The notes under the pieces: generated by a model | Database searches by the model: none | The model's input: only the letters and a program-made list of their open reading frames with translations | What the model was told of the DNA's origin: nothing | Source: Chloroflexi bacterium AL-N1 | GTDB lineage: Bacteria; Chloroflexota; Chloroflexia; Chloroflexales; Roseiflexaceae | Assembly: GCA_013122435.1 (NCBI GenBank) | Contig: WYDT01000006.1 | Span: 248,001-312,000, forward strand | Direction: 5' to 3' | Length of the DNA: 64,000 nucleotides | Shown: positions 1-8,825 of the stretch, in pieces | Position numbering within the stretch: the first letter of the stretch is position 1 | Layout: each line of letters opens with the position of its first letter | Program-made: the position numbers and the translations under genes

Positions 1-1307
1 TCTCGCACTGTTTCCTCAAAACCACGTCCAGTTGGTTCGTAGTAGCGTCGACCTGTCAGATTAGGTGGGAAATGCTCCTGATCAACACGTCCATCCTCAT
101 AATCGTGTGCATATTTATAGTCCTGAGCATAACCAAGATTTTTCATCAGCCTTGTAGGGGCATTCCGCAAATGGAGCGGCACTGGCTCATTTCGTGTCTC
201 AGCGACATCCTTGAGCGCAGCACCGTATGCAGCATAAACTGCGTTGCTCTTTGGCGCCTGACAAAGATACACCACTGCCTGCGCCAAAGCCAGATCTCCC
301 TCTGGCTGGCCCAGGAAATGCATAGCCTGTTGGGCAGCCATCGCCTGCGGAAGTGCGTGGGGATCAGCCAGACCGATATCTTCTACTGCCATCCGCACAA
401 TACGCCGTGCAACATACAATGGATCTTCACCACCATCGAGCATACGACCGAGCCAGTATAATGCCGCATCCGGATCGCTATCACGTACACACTTATGTAA
501 TGCTGAAATAGCATTGTAATGCAGCTCTCCACTTTTATCGTAGCGCACCGCACGGCTCTGCAACGCATCGCGAATATCTTCAACAGTGATGAGTCGCTTA
601 TCGCCAAGGGAAGGTGGTTTCGCTAGAACCGCAGCTTCCAGCGCATTAAGCGCGGTACGAGCATCGCCATTTGCCATATTAACGAGATAGCTACGTGCAT
701 CAGCGACGAGCAACACATTCTGCTCGCCCAAGCCACGTTCCGTGTCGGACAAGGCCCGGTCAACCAGTGTACCAACCTGCTCGTCAGAGAGAGCTTCCAA
801 CACAAATACGCGTGTACGGGAGAGTAACGCCGAATTGACTTCAAAAGATGGATTTTCCGTTGTGGCGCCAATGAGGATGATTGTACCATCTTCAACATGG
901 GGTAAAACCGCATCCTGTTGGGCTTTGTTGAAACGGTGGATCTCGTCAATAAAGACAACTGTACCCTGACCAAACAGGCCCAACCGATCTTTGGCTTCTT
1001 TAACCACACGGCGCAAATCAGCGACACCAGCAGTCACTGCGGAAAGGAGTTCAAAATGAGCATTGGTTGTCTCTGCCACAATCCGTGCCAACGTAGTCTT
1101 GCCACTTCCCGGGGGTCCCCACAATACAAGCGAAAAGAGCGTGTCTCCAGTGATGGCCCGGCGCAGCAGGCGACCCTCACCCACGATCTGCTCCTGCCCC
1201 ACAAAATCATCGAGTGTACGTGGTCGCATACGTGCAGCCAGCGGCGCCTGTCGTTGTAACACAGCATCGCGTTGGGTATCAAACAAAGTTTTTTGGGATC
1301 TCGGCAT
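1..1307 (-). CDS. rarA: RarA/MgsA replication-associated recombination ATPase (C-terminus cut by window edge)
   Basis: AAA+ ATPase of the RarA/MgsA/WRNIP1 family, which acts at stalled replication forks with SSB and the clamp-loader fold. Translating the reverse strand from the ATG at 1307 gives an uninterrupted reading frame to the window edge, 435 codons. Walker [11 protein letters not shown] lies near residues 63-72, Walker [11 protein letters not shown] near 112-121, and sensor [12 protein letters not shown] follows. The C-terminal half ([38 protein letters not shown]) is the typical RarA tetramerisation region. Family members are about 440-460 residues, so only a short tail is missing. 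No strong ribosome binding site is visible; the start follows family length. It is divergent from bioY. Confidence 0.93.
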   Translation of the reverse strand, partial: MPRSQKTLFDTQRDAVLQRQAPLAARMRPRTLDDFVGQEQIVGEGRLLRRAITGDTLFSLVLWGPPGSGKTTLARIVAETTNAHFELLSAVTAGVADLRRVVKEAKDRLGLFGQGTVVFIDEIHRFNKAQQDAVLPHVEDGTIILIGATTENPSFEVNSALLSRTRVFVLEALSDEQVGTLVDRALSDTERGLGEQNVLLVADARSYLVNMANGDARTALNALEAAVLAKPPSLGDKRLITVEDIRDALQSRAVRYDKSGELHYNAISALHKCVRDSDPDAALYWLGRMLDGGEDPLYVARRIVRMAVEDIGLADPHALPQAMAAQQAMHFLGQPEGDLALAQAVVYLCQAPKSNAVYAAYGAALKDVAETRNEPVPLHLRNAPTRLMKNLGYAQDYKYAHDYEDGRVDQEHFPPNLTGRRYYEPTGRGFEETVR

Positions 1308-1453
1308 TGGAATTTGTTCCGTAAAACACACATCTTGCTACATCCAAATGATACCATATCCGCTCCATCTTTATCCGCACACAATCACACGTCTTACGAG
1401 TTAAGATTGTACAACGCTGGAATGGAATATGTAACGATAACTAGAACTTCGGC

Positions 1454-1501
1454 TATAATAGACTACATGCGAAGGACGGGAATTATAATACGAAGAGGAG
1501 G
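1454..1501 (+). promoter_or_regulatory. Candidate bioY -10 element and ribosome binding site
   Basis: A TATAAT hexamer at 1454-1459 lies 50 bases before the bioY start, and AGGAGG at 1496-1501 sits seven bases before the ATG at 1509. No convincing -35 box lies 16-18 bases upstream of the hexamer. A second TATAAT at 1484-1489 is probably too close to the start to be the -10. I could not recognise a BirA operator or a biotin-related riboswitch here. Confidence 0.4.
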
Positions 1502-1508
1502 CATTCGT

Positions 1509-2153
1509 ATGCTGAACTCGCACACAACACTTGCCCAACGATTACTCCCCCAAACGGGCATTCTGCAACAATCCCAGGTTCGTAACGGTTTGTTGGTTCT
1601 TGCTGGGACTATGTTCATGGCACTCTGTGCTCAAATTAGTATCCCACTCCCCTTTACACCAGTACCTATCACTATGCAAACTTTTGGGGTACTCATCATT
1701 GGTGCCTTGTTTGGCCCACGACTCGGAGCCATTACGATGGTCGTGTATCTGCTCGAAGGTCTGGCAGGCTTACCGGTATTCACCCAAGGTCGTAGCGCGT
1801 GGTCACCAAGCAGTATCGGAGTACCAGTCATTATTGGTCCTACTGCCGGCTATCTGTTCTCATACCCTATCGCAGCAGCATTAGTAGGCACACTGGCTAC
1901 TCGTGGATGGGACCGTAGTGTCATGTCAGCAGTACCTGCGATGTTGCTAGGAAACCTGGTTATCTTAGCATGTGGGTTTATCTGGTTTGCTGCCGCAAAC
2001 TACCTCATTGGCGATGCTGTAAGCCTATGGGCTTTGTTCCAACTCGCAATACTACCATTCCTGGCAGGCGACGCACTAAAGATAGCTCTGGCAGCTCTTG
2101 CGTTACCAGGCGGGTGGGCTCTACTCCATTCTATCAAGAAAGATCGTGAGTAG
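1509..2153 (+). CDS. bioY: BioY family biotin transporter substrate-binding (S) component
   Basis: Integral membrane S-component of an ECF-type vitamin transporter that captures biotin; it works alone or with the EcfA/EcfT energy module. The protein is 214 residues from the ATG at 1509, chosen because AGGAGG lies seven bases upstream; the open frame extends further back but without signals. The family signature is clear: IPLPFTPVPITMQTFGV near residues 39-55, then a YLLEGLAGLPVF segment, and about six hydrophobic helices. There are no ecfA or ecfT genes next to it, so it either works alone or shares a distant module. The neighbours rarA and the small membrane protein are unrelated in function. 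Confidence 0.93.
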   Translation: MLNSHTTLAQRLLPQTGILQQSQVRNGLLVLAGTMFMALCAQISIPLPFTPVPITMQTFGVLIIGALFGPRLGAITMVVYLLEGLAGLPVFTQGRSAWSPSSIGVPVIIGPTAGYLFSYPIAAALVGTLATRGWDRSVMSAVPAMLLGNLVILACGFIWFAAANYLIGDAVSLWALFQLAILPFLAGDALKIALAALALPGGWALLHSIKKDRE

Positions 2154-2473
2154 CTCAGTTTCATCCAACCAAGATGGCTACTCCTTTATATCAGTAAAAG
2201 GTCATACCTATGAATGGTACCTAGTAGAGCAAAAAAGCAATTGAAGCGGTACATACGACCTATTGAGATACGTCAGGGCATGTCTTATTCTTATATTAGA
2301 TAAAGGCACTGCCCCAAGCAGTACAGCTGACATTCCAAACATCCTCTTGTTATTAACACCTTCATTTCCCCATTATACCCCAGCTATCTCCCCCAAATGT
2401 CCCGTCAGCCAACAAGGGTCAGTGCCATTTCTTTACTCTTGCACCAACAACCCTCTGTGTTATCCTCCCGCTA
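2154..2473. other. Intergenic, 320 bp, nothing recognised
   Basis: This stretch lies between convergent bioY and the small membrane protein gene. I see no convincing gene, RNA or hairpin terminator. An open frame at 2263-2499 has no family features or ribosome binding site. Confidence 0.5.
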
Positions 2474-2722
2474 TTAACGTCTACGCACCCGCCCAGTAAT
2501 CGCCAACAACACCACTGAACCAAAAACGGCAACAGCAAAACTCTGTAAATTCCATCCAAAATCAATATTGGTACCAGTAAGAAGTGAAACGATCAATCCG
2601 CCAACAAAAGCACCGACTACTCCAACGATAATGTTCATCAAACAACCTTGTTGATCGTCTGTTCCGGCAAGTAAACTGGCAATCCAGCCAGCCAGCGCAC
2701 CAAAAATAATCCAGAAAATCAT
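2474..2722 (-). CDS. GlsB/YeaQ/YmgE family small membrane protein
   Basis: Small three-helix membrane protein of the transglycosylase-associated / GlsB-YeaQ family, often linked to general stress; molecular function is unknown. The 82-residue product starts with MIFWIIFGALAGWIASLLAG, contains the glycine-rich IIVGVVGAFVGG helix, and ends with a basic tail ITGRVRRR. The start at 2722 is supported by an AGGAGG-type site (complement at 2728-2734) six bases upstream; longer in-frame starts lack one. The length fits the family (about 80-90 residues). It stands alone between convergent bioY and divergent amidohydrolase. Confidence 0.85.
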   Translation of the reverse strand: MIFWIIFGALAGWIASLLAGTDDQQGCLMNIIVGVVGAFVGGLIVSLLTGTNIDFGWNLQSFAVAVFGSVVLLAITGRVRRR

Positions 2723-2854
2723 GTGTGTCCTCCTAGCGAACTTGGCTACTATCCATGGTACGATAATTTCACGATAGAAGTTGCGGCACATCAAGAGAAT
2801 GCTATACTGCTTACATTGCCCTACATAGAGTAGCTAATAAGGTTATGTAAGCCA

Positions 2855-3886
2855 ATGATAGTTATCTTTTCTTCTACACATACCATTCATGCACCGCCAC
2901 ACGAACTGCTCAATGGCGAGCTTGTGAAAGCACATGAGACACCTGATCGGGCCGAGATTATCCACACAGCTTTGGTTAAGACTAATCTCGGTCCGATTAT
3001 ACCACCACACATATTTGATATGTCAGCGATTCAGGCTGTTCACGATACCGATTATCTGCGATTCCTCGAACATATCTACACCCAATGGGTTGCTGAAGGT
3101 GGATCACCATTAGCCGTACTACCAGATACCATAACAACACGACACATGCATCGACGCCCCACATTTCCGCTTGCCCTACCCGGATACTATGCATCAGATC
3201 TGAGTGCACCAATCGTCGCAGGAACGTACGAAGCAGCAGTGACCTCTGCCCATGTCGCTTTGACGGGCGCAGCATTACTCATTGAGGGACACCAGGCTGT
3301 GTACGCATTGTGCCGTCCCCCTGGACACCACGCCAACCGCGATACCTACGGTGGGTATTCGTACCTAAACAATGCAGCCATTGCAGCCAACTACCTCTGT
3401 AGTCAACAACGTCCAGCACAGGTCGTCATTCTTGACATTGACTACCACCACGGCAACGGCACCCAGCAAATCTTTTATGAACGCGATGATGTATTGACCG
3501 TTTCAATACACGCCGATCCAGCATATGAATATCCATATTTTATTGGTTTTGATGATGAGCGTGGGAAAGGTGCTGGGGAAGGCTACAATCTCAACATTTC
3601 CCTCGCAGAAGGAACAACGAACATACCTTACCTGGAAGCACTTGATTATGCGCTAGAAGCTGTGGCACACTTTGATCCCACATATATCATTGTCGCAACA
3701 GGAGTAGATACATTCGAGGCTGACCCAATTGGTGAATTTATGCTCACGTCCGGGGTATATCCAGTCATTGGTCAGCGTATTGCGGCACTTCGGCGCCCCA
3801 CGTTGCTTGTGCAAGAAGGTGGCTATGCGGTTGACGCACTTGGAAACAACGTTGTAGGATTGTTACAAGGTATCATCAAGCAGTAG
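2855..3886 (+). CDS. Histone deacetylase family protein (acetylpolyamine amidohydrolase / AcuC-like)
   Basis: Zinc-dependent deacetylase of the arginase/HDAC fold, likely removing acetyl groups from polyamines or another small acetylated amine. In 343 residues the active-site features are intact: PPGHHA with tandem histidines 158-159, GGYSYLNNAAIAA, DIDYHHGNGT with metal ligands D196 and H198, and a third ligand in GVDTFE at D285. The closing glycine-tyrosine motif EGGYAVDALG is present. The segment YEYPYFIGFDDERGKGAGEG after the active site resembles bacterial acetylpolyamine amidohydrolases more than AcuC. The substrate is not determinable from sequence. It precedes a small membrane protein gene by nine bases, so the two are probably cotranscribed. 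Confidence 0.9.
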   Translation: MIVIFSSTHTIHAPPHELLNGELVKAHETPDRAEIIHTALVKTNLGPIIPPHIFDMSAIQAVHDTDYLRFLEHIYTQWVAEGGSPLAVLPDTITTRHMHRRPTFPLALPGYYASDLSAPIVAGTYEAAVTSAHVALTGAALLIEGHQAVYALCRPPGHHANRDTYGGYSYLNNAAIAANYLCSQQRPAQVVILDIDYHHGNGTQQIFYERDDVLTVSIHADPAYEYPYFIGFDDERGKGAGEGYNLNISLAEGTTNIPYLEALDYALEAVAHFDPTYIIVATGVDTFEADPIGEFMLTSGVYPVIGQRIAALRRPTLLVQEGGYAVDALGNNVVGLLQGIIKQ

Positions 3887-3895
3887 GAGATCGTG

Positions 3896-4315
3896 ATGAC
3901 ACACACAACACAATATCAAATCCGCCGTATCGCACCAGGGTCAGTCATCCGCATTAGCTTTCTGCTCGGATGGGTAGTGCTTCTTTGTCCCACATTATGT
4001 GTCGCCGGGATTTTCATCCAGGTACTTAGACAGATCAATCAAGCCATCACACGCGTAGAACCAATCGAGTTATCTATGCTGGGACAAGAAATAGCGAGTA
4101 TTGATCTGCTCAATGTGTTGCGATTGAGTGAGACAGCCCAAACAATTGGACAACTCAGTGACAATGTTGCCCTAACTTTCACAGGTATGGTCGTTTTATT
4201 ATTGCTGGCAGGAGTCATTGTGGGGACAGGCGCCATGCTACTATTCAGCGTTGGGTATAATATCCTCGCGTCGATAGGTGGTGGCTTCGTAGTCGATCTA
4301 CGCACCAAACGATAG
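3896..4315 (+). CDS. Small two-helix membrane protein (DUF3566-like)
   Basis: Membrane protein of 139 residues with a short cytoplasmic start (YQIRRIAPGSVIRISFLLG), a first membrane helix at about 20-45, a soluble segment of about 55 residues, and a second helix near 97-120 followed by GGGFVVDLRTKR. This two-helix layout with an RRIxPGSV-like start resembles DUF3566 transmembrane proteins, whose function is unknown; the assignment is by appearance only. ATG 3896 is preferred over GTG 3893 because AGGAGA at 3885-3890 overlaps the preceding stop and gives five-base spacing. Probably cotranscribed with the amidohydrolase. Confidence 0.7.
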   Translation: MTHTTQYQIRRIAPGSVIRISFLLGWVVLLCPTLCVAGIFIQVLRQINQAITRVEPIELSMLGQEIASIDLLNVLRLSETAQTIGQLSDNVALTFTGMVVLLLLAGVIVGTGAMLLFSVGYNILASIGGGFVVDLRTKR

Positions 4316-4341
4316 AGCGTCGTGTGTGCACATTTGCCACA

Positions 4342-4355
4342 CATGTACGTACATG
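4342..4355. promoter_or_regulatory. Perfect 14-bp palindrome before tdk
   Basis: CATGTACGTACATG is a perfect palindrome 49 bases upstream of the thymidine kinase start. It could be an operator half-site pair for a dimeric regulator. A single occurrence gives no further support. Confidence 0.25.
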
Positions 4356-4404
4356 GTAGCATAAATCCATTATTCATCATCTGTATTCGCAAGGATTGAC
4401 AGGC

Positions 4405-4995
4405 ATGACCCAACTCGCACCAGGTGGACGTATTGAAGTTATTTGTGGTTGCATGTTTAGTGGGAAAACAGAGGAACTTATCCGGCGCTTAAACCACGTC
4501 AAAATCGCACGACAACGATTACGCGCTTTTACACCACGAAACGATACACGTTATCGTCCGGGGAATCTGGTAAGTCACAATGGTGTTTGTATCGAGGCAC
4601 ATCCGATTAGCTCAATACGTGAGATTGTTGATTATGTAGAGGAGGACATCCAGGTTGTGGCTGTCGACGAACTCCATTTCCTTGATGATGAGCCCGAGAC
4701 GGCGTGTACCATCTGTCAGGAACTGGCTGACCGTGGAATTCGTGTCATTGTGGCAGGGTTAGATCAGGATTTTCGGGCATTGCCATTTCCAGCAATGATG
4801 CAGTTGATGGCCGTTGCAGAACAAGTCGATAAGTTGTATGCTATCTGTGTTCACTGTGGCGCCTATGCCACACGATCTCAGCGTCTGATCAATGAGCAAC
4901 CTGCCCCTTACGATGCACCCACCATAGCTGTTGGTGGACAGGAACTGTATGAGGCACGCTGCCGTACCTGTTATCAACACCCCAGAAACTGGTAG
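4405..4995 (+). CDS. tdk: Thymidine kinase, type II
   Basis: Cytosolic salvage enzyme that phosphorylates thymidine to dTMP with ATP. The 196-residue protein has the TK1-type P-loop [15 protein letters not shown] near residues 14-28, a Walker B-like [12 protein letters not shown], the lasso/zinc region with [13 protein letters not shown] and [11 protein letters not shown] (four cysteines), and the [11 protein letters not shown] substrate loop. The start at ATG 4405 is set by AGGA nine bases upstream; the TTG at 4396 directly abuts that site. It overlaps no gene and ends just before the SpoIIM-family start. Confidence 0.95.
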   Translation: MTQLAPGGRIEVICGCMFSGKTEELIRRLNHVKIARQRLRAFTPRNDTRYRPGNLVSHNGVCIEAHPISSIREIVDYVEEDIQVVAVDELHFLDDEPETACTICQELADRGIRVIVAGLDQDFRALPFPAMMQLMAVAEQVDKLYAICVHCGAYATRSQRLINEQPAPYDAPTIAVGGQELYEARCRTCYQHPRNW

Positions 4996-4999
4996 GATT

Positions 5000-5971
5000 A
5001 TGCTTGCAGAAGATTTTATTATACTTAAAAAAACAAACTGGGAACGTCTGACCGCATTGCTCAATAAATCGCAATCGACCGGTCTTGGAGCTCTATCAGC
5101 CGAAGAACTCAACGACCTTGGGCGGCTCTACCGCAGTGCGACTTCCGACCTTGCGGTAGCACGACGTGACTTTACGCATCACCGAGTTACGGAATATCTC
5201 AACAGCCTAGTGGCACGCGCTCATGCCGCAGTATATCAAGGTCGCGCAACACGTCGAAGAAGTATTATTGAGTTTTTTGTCATAACTTTTCCCCAGGCCT
5301 TTCGAGCAACATGGGGGCACACCCTTGCGGCATTTTTGATGTTCATGATTCCAGCCGTAGCCACTTTTATCATTGCTTATCGAGATCCAAGTGCTGCAAC
5401 CGCCATCATGCCTGGTTTTGAAGGCGTTATTCAAGATATTCGAAATCAACGAGAATGGTGGTTAAGCATCAATGAAGAAGGACGCGCTGCATCCGCTTCA
5501 TTCATTATGACTAACAACATCCGTGTTGCTATTCTGGCTTTTGCTGGTGGTATGTTGCTTGGTACACTAACATTGTTTGTGATGGTTCAAAATGGCTTGA
5601 TGCTCGGAACCATCGCAGGTGCTGCCCAGGCACTTGGGTTTGCAGACAACTTATGGGGGTTTGTTGCCGCTCACGGCGTGATTGAGCTGAGTGTTATTTT
5701 CATTGCCGGTGGGGCAGGACTTCAGCTTGGCTGGTCTGTCATACGTCCCGGCCTCATGACCCGGCGTGCTTCATTGACCAATGCCGCACGAAGAGCAGCC
5801 TACCTATTACTTGGGTGTATTCCTCTGCTGGTCATTGCAGGAACTATTGAAGGATTTATTTCGCCATCAAATCTGCCAGTGAGTGTAAAACTTGCGGTTG
5901 CGTTCATTTCAGGAGTCTTGTTGTATAGCTACTTACTACTCTCAGGACGTGAAAAGAAACAAAAAGTGTAG
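5000..5971 (+). CDS. SpoIIM-family (stage II sporulation protein M) membrane protein
   Basis: Polytopic membrane protein of the SpoIIM superfamily (323 residues). The soluble N-terminus (about 1-90) is rich in charged residues; about five hydrophobic segments follow, including the family block NNIRVAILAFAGGMLLGTLT and HGVIELSVIFIAGGAGLQLG. SpoIIM proteins outside Firmicutes occur in non-sporulating bacteria and their function there is unknown; no sporulation gene is seen here. The start at 5000 lies four bases after the tdk stop, with a partly overlapping TAGGA, so the two genes are translationally close. The family assignment rests on the glycine-rich helices and the HGxxE motif. Confidence 0.85.
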   Translation: MLAEDFIILKKTNWERLTALLNKSQSTGLGALSAEELNDLGRLYRSATSDLAVARRDFTHHRVTEYLNSLVARAHAAVYQGRATRRRSIIEFFVITFPQAFRATWGHTLAAFLMFMIPAVATFIIAYRDPSAATAIMPGFEGVIQDIRNQREWWLSINEEGRAASASFIMTNNIRVAILAFAGGMLLGTLTLFVMVQNGLMLGTIAGAAQALGFADNLWGFVAAHGVIELSVIFIAGGAGLQLGWSVIRPGLMTRRASLTNAARRAAYLLLGCIPLLVIAGTIEGFISPSNLPVSVKLAVAFISGVLLYSYLLLSGREKKQKV

Positions 5972-5985
5972 TTGTGGAGGCACCT

Positions 5986-6396
5986 ATGACTAAGCCAAAA
6001 CAAGCAAAGGGTGTCGTTGCAGTACGCACAGGTGTAGCGATTGATGCCAAACAACAGCTTCCTTATTTTGTAGGTGTCTCAGAAAAGATGACAGGTGCAC
6101 AGAGCCTCTCAATGCAACTTGTTGTTATACCACCAGGTGGTTGTGCAGCACCACACATTCATCAAGGTTATGAAACTGCGATTTATGTGCTTCAAGGTCG
6201 TGTTGAAACAACGTATGGTTCAGGGTTACAACAGACCGTAACTAGTGAAGCCGGGGAATTTCTCTATATTGCGGCAGATGTACCGCATCAAGCACGTAAT
6301 CTCAGCGATACAGAAGAGGCCATTGGTCTGGTAGCGCGCAACGACGCCAATGAGCAAGAGCATGTCATCCCTTACAATCCAGCGGACGACACGTAA
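5986..6396 (+). CDS. Cupin-domain protein
   Basis: Single-domain cupin of 136 residues. The first cupin motif is visible as GGCAAPHIHQGYETAIYVLQGRVE, here noted by its metal-binding pattern H-x-H with a downstream glutamate, and the second as GEFLYIAADVPHQARNLS. The middle contains a beta-rich stretch typical of the six-stranded barrel. Cupins of this size bind a metal and act as isomerases, oxygenases or ligand sensors; the reaction cannot be assigned. ATG 5986 follows GGAGG by five bases and lies 15 bases after the SpoIIM-family stop, so it probably closes that operon. Confidence 0.85.
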   Translation: MTKPKQAKGVVAVRTGVAIDAKQQLPYFVGVSEKMTGAQSLSMQLVVIPPGGCAAPHIHQGYETAIYVLQGRVETTYGSGLQQTVTSEAGEFLYIAADVPHQARNLSDTEEAIGLVARNDANEQEHVIPYNPADDT

Positions 6397-6411
6397 AAGC
6401 ACAACCCGTAA

Positions 6412-8412
6412 CTACGGAATCAGACGTATCGACTCAATCTGCATAGAACCACCATCACCATTACCAACCGGATCAACACGTAGGCGAGCTATAACACCTT
6501 CCCATCCATGGGCATTCTGAAGATCGAGTCGATATGTTGTTGCTTCTGAGGTGGGTTCTAACATCCATCGCATCGAGTACTCTTCACGAATCTGCTGGTC
6601 TGGTTGAGCATAAAATAGTTGTGCATCACGCGCGTTAGTCTCATTCGCCAGACGAATATCGATTGCCCTGTAACGTTTGGCATCTAACGCTAACAAAGGG
6701 CTGGTGAATGAGGGGTCATTATCTGGTACAAACTGCCATGTTTCCTCAAAGGTATCTGATGAGATATTGGCTGCTTGCCATCCCATAGAGAAAGTCATAA
6801 ACTGCCAACCTTCGCTACTGGCTATCTCTTGAGCACGGGGAATTTGGTGATATGGTGGTACAACTTCAGGCATTGTTAGCGCTTCAAGAGATGGTTGGTA
6901 CTGTACAAAACAAACATCTATTTGTGATTGTGTAATATTATGACGAGCTAGCAGCGTGGGGGGGGGGCGCAAAATCTCATCTGCGATAATGACGGCTGAC
7001 CCTGCCTGTAGATTAGCCTCAATCCGTGACTGTATGGCTGTACACGCCTGCGTCCAGTTTCCACCATGTTCAAACAACACATGATTGAGCGAGAGAAACT
7101 TGTCGTGGTCTTCGTAGTAGGGTAGATATAGTTCCAGCAATCCATCGGGGACGAGAACAAGATCATTGGTGTGAGCATATTGGCCAATAGATGCCACAAT
7201 CACACGTTGTAAATCAGTGGTAGGATCACCACGACGGTTGATTGAGTCATAGTTTATGACCCCGCTAGTGATGCCAATTGCCAGTACCATCACAATGCTG
7301 TAGCGCCACGGGCGCGTCTCACGCAATGCCAGAGCAAAAAGCAGTAACAAGGGTGGCAGGCTAGCGATCCAAAATTCAATATTATCCGGCTCCCACCAGA
7401 GGAAAAAGGAACCGTAGGTTAGCAACCATATACATAATATCCCGGTAAGCAATCGACTCTCACGAAAAAGGCCCCGCAGATGTACGACAAACAGCCCTAA
7501 CAAAAGCAGCCCTAACAATGCCCCATCAGGTTGAGCAAATGTTTCAGCCCAACCGACTCCTAAGCCGTACCACTTATTCAAAGAAACTGGTCCACCCCAC
7601 CAACCTGTGTTGGCATATTGGGTAAGCCAGGCAATCAGATCGTCCCATGAGCGAAAACCACTTACCCCCAACCCAACAAAAAGATAGGGTACCCCCACGA
7701 TGAAGGCCAGTGTTAACGCATAGGGATACCATCGACGCAGAGAAGCGCTGAATAGCGAAAATACATTCCGATGATCAACATTCTGAGATGATCTGTACGT
7801 TTCTACCAGATACACCACCAACACCGGAACACAAAATAATACATTTGTTTGGTGGAATAAAACTGCCCCACTCTGGGCCAAGCCAAGCAACACCAGAAGA
7901 TAGCGTGACGGAGACTTCAAATAGTGTATCAATAGACCAAGGCAACTTAGGAGAAACAAGGCGGCAACGGTATATACTTCTACTTCAATGGCATAGTACC
8001 AATAGGCATATGAACCAGCAAGAAGCAGAGAGACTACCAGCGCAATATCTCCACGACGGGTAACATTCCATACAATCGAGAAAAAGAGGACAACACCTAA
8101 AGCACCGGCAATCGCATTTACAAACTGCATCGAAATGGCAGCACCATCATCGAAACCAAGAGCGCGTCCAACCGTGAGGGTAAAGATACCCAGTGGGCCA
8201 TAGGCAAGGTGATGTGGATGGAAAATCTCAGTCCACGGTTTCCGTTCTACATCAATAACATACGACAATGCATCAAACGTGTGCACTTGAGTCAGAGTTG
8301 AGAGATACAAAATAAGCACACCGAAAAAGAGCATAACGAACAAAAGACGTCGGCTATCTATCCAGCGACGCACGCGCGAATGTTGTATCTGTTTCGTTGA
8401 TGAAATGGCCAT
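6412..8412 (-). CDS. GT-C-like polytopic membrane protein with C-terminal extracytoplasmic domain
   Basis: A 666-residue membrane protein. Residues about 22-400 hold roughly ten hydrophobic helices, with an acidic first loop (VHTFDALSYVIDVER) followed by HPHHLAYGPLG. That is the arrangement of GT-C lipid-dependent glycosyltransferases or their DUF2723-like relatives. The remaining 260 residues are soluble and beta-rich, probably outside the membrane. The exact donor and acceptor are unknown. The coding strand contains ten consecutive cytosines (6958-6967) inside the soluble part (RPPPTL), a possible slippage site. The gene has no ribosome binding site but a strong extended -10 element 9 bases before the ATG. 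It converges with the cupin gene. Confidence 0.75.
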   Translation of the reverse strand: MAISSTKQIQHSRVRRWIDSRRLLFVMLFFGVLILYLSTLTQVHTFDALSYVIDVERKPWTEIFHPHHLAYGPLGIFTLTVGRALGFDDGAAISMQFVNAIAGALGVVLFFSIVWNVTRRGDIALVVSLLLAGSYAYWYYAIEVEVYTVAALFLLSCLGLLIHYLKSPSRYLLVLLGLAQSGAVLFHQTNVLFCVPVLVVYLVETYRSSQNVDHRNVFSLFSASLRRWYPYALTLAFIVGVPYLFVGLGVSGFRSWDDLIAWLTQYANTGWWGGPVSLNKWYGLGVGWAETFAQPDGALLGLLLLGLFVVHLRGLFRESRLLTGILCIWLLTYGSFFLWWEPDNIEFWIASLPPLLLLFALALRETRPWRYSIVMVLAIGITSGVINYDSINRRGDPTTDLQRVIVASIGQYAHTNDLVLVPDGLLELYLPYYEDHDKFLSLNHVLFEHGGNWTQACTAIQSRIEANLQAGSAVIIADEILRPPPTLLARHNITQSQIDVCFVQYQPSLEALTMPEVVPPYHQIPRAQEIASSEGWQFMTFSMGWQAANISSDTFEETWQFVPDNDPSFTSPLLALDAKRYRAIDIRLANETNARDAQLFYAQPDQQIREEYSMRWMLEPTSEATTYRLDLQNAHGWEGVIARLRVDPVGNGDGGSMQIESIRLIP

Positions 8413-8421
8413 AGCCGCACT

Positions 8422-8427
8422 ATTATA
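8422..8427 (-). promoter_or_regulatory. Extended -10 promoter immediately before the GT-C-like gene
   Basis: On the minus strand the bases read TGGTATAAT, a consensus extended -10 (TG-N-TATAAT), and the ATG follows after nine bases. A start point about seven bases downstream would give a leader of zero to three bases. No Shine-Dalgarno sequence is present, in contrast to most genes in the window. Confidence 0.55.
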
Positions 8428-8445
8428 CCATCTTAGCGCAGAGGG

Positions 8446-8820
8446 CTATGGATGTGGAGTAACCGTCAGTTGATCACCAATACGTGTATCCGTCGAATGC
8501 AGAACACCCACAGGTAACTCTATGACATAATGGCCACGCCAGGGCGCTACGCCAGCAAACGGGCGGTTAGGAGGCATTGCTTCGCGTAAACCTACCACAC
8601 AATCAGTTTTATCAACAAAAATGACATCAATAGGGATACGCATAAAAAAGGTATGAATGCTCCATTCTGGGTAGATAATGAGCGCATAGCCTTTGGGCAA
8701 ATCAGTGCGTCCCATAAGACCTAATCCACGCGACAAGAAAGAACGGGCTAATTCTGCCCGTTCCGCAACAACCTGGCTACGTGTTTGGTTAAAAATGTGA
8801 ATTGGTGATGGTTCTTCCAT
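8446..8820 (-). CDS. DUF192 family protein
   Basis: Small protein of 124 residues belonging to DUF192 (COG1430). Family hallmarks are visible: RSFLSRGLGLMGRTDLPKGY at the start of the domain, the SIHTFFMRIPIDVIFVD block, and the closing GHYVIELPVGVLHSTDTRIGD. Function is unknown; many members are secreted or near envelope genes. No signal peptide is seen here. It starts five bases after the tadC stop, so it is probably the last gene of the Tad operon, an association that suggests but does not prove a role in the pilus locus. Confidence 0.9.
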   Translation of the reverse strand: MEEPSPIHIFNQTRSQVVAERAELARSFLSRGLGLMGRTDLPKGYALIIYPEWSIHTFFMRIPIDVIFVDKTDCVVGLREAMPPNRPFAGVAPWRGHYVIELPVGVLHSTDTRIGDQLTVTPHP

Positions 8821-8825
8821 ATTGA

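Noticed and set aside
72-1404. Several open frames on the plus strand and short minus-strand frames in the first 1.4 kb
   Set aside because: They are shadows of rarA, whose single minus-strand frame runs from 1307 to the window edge with all family motifs.
5000-5971. SpoIIM-family gene as evidence of sporulation
   Set aside because: The family is widespread in non-sporulating bacteria and no other sporulation gene is in the window.
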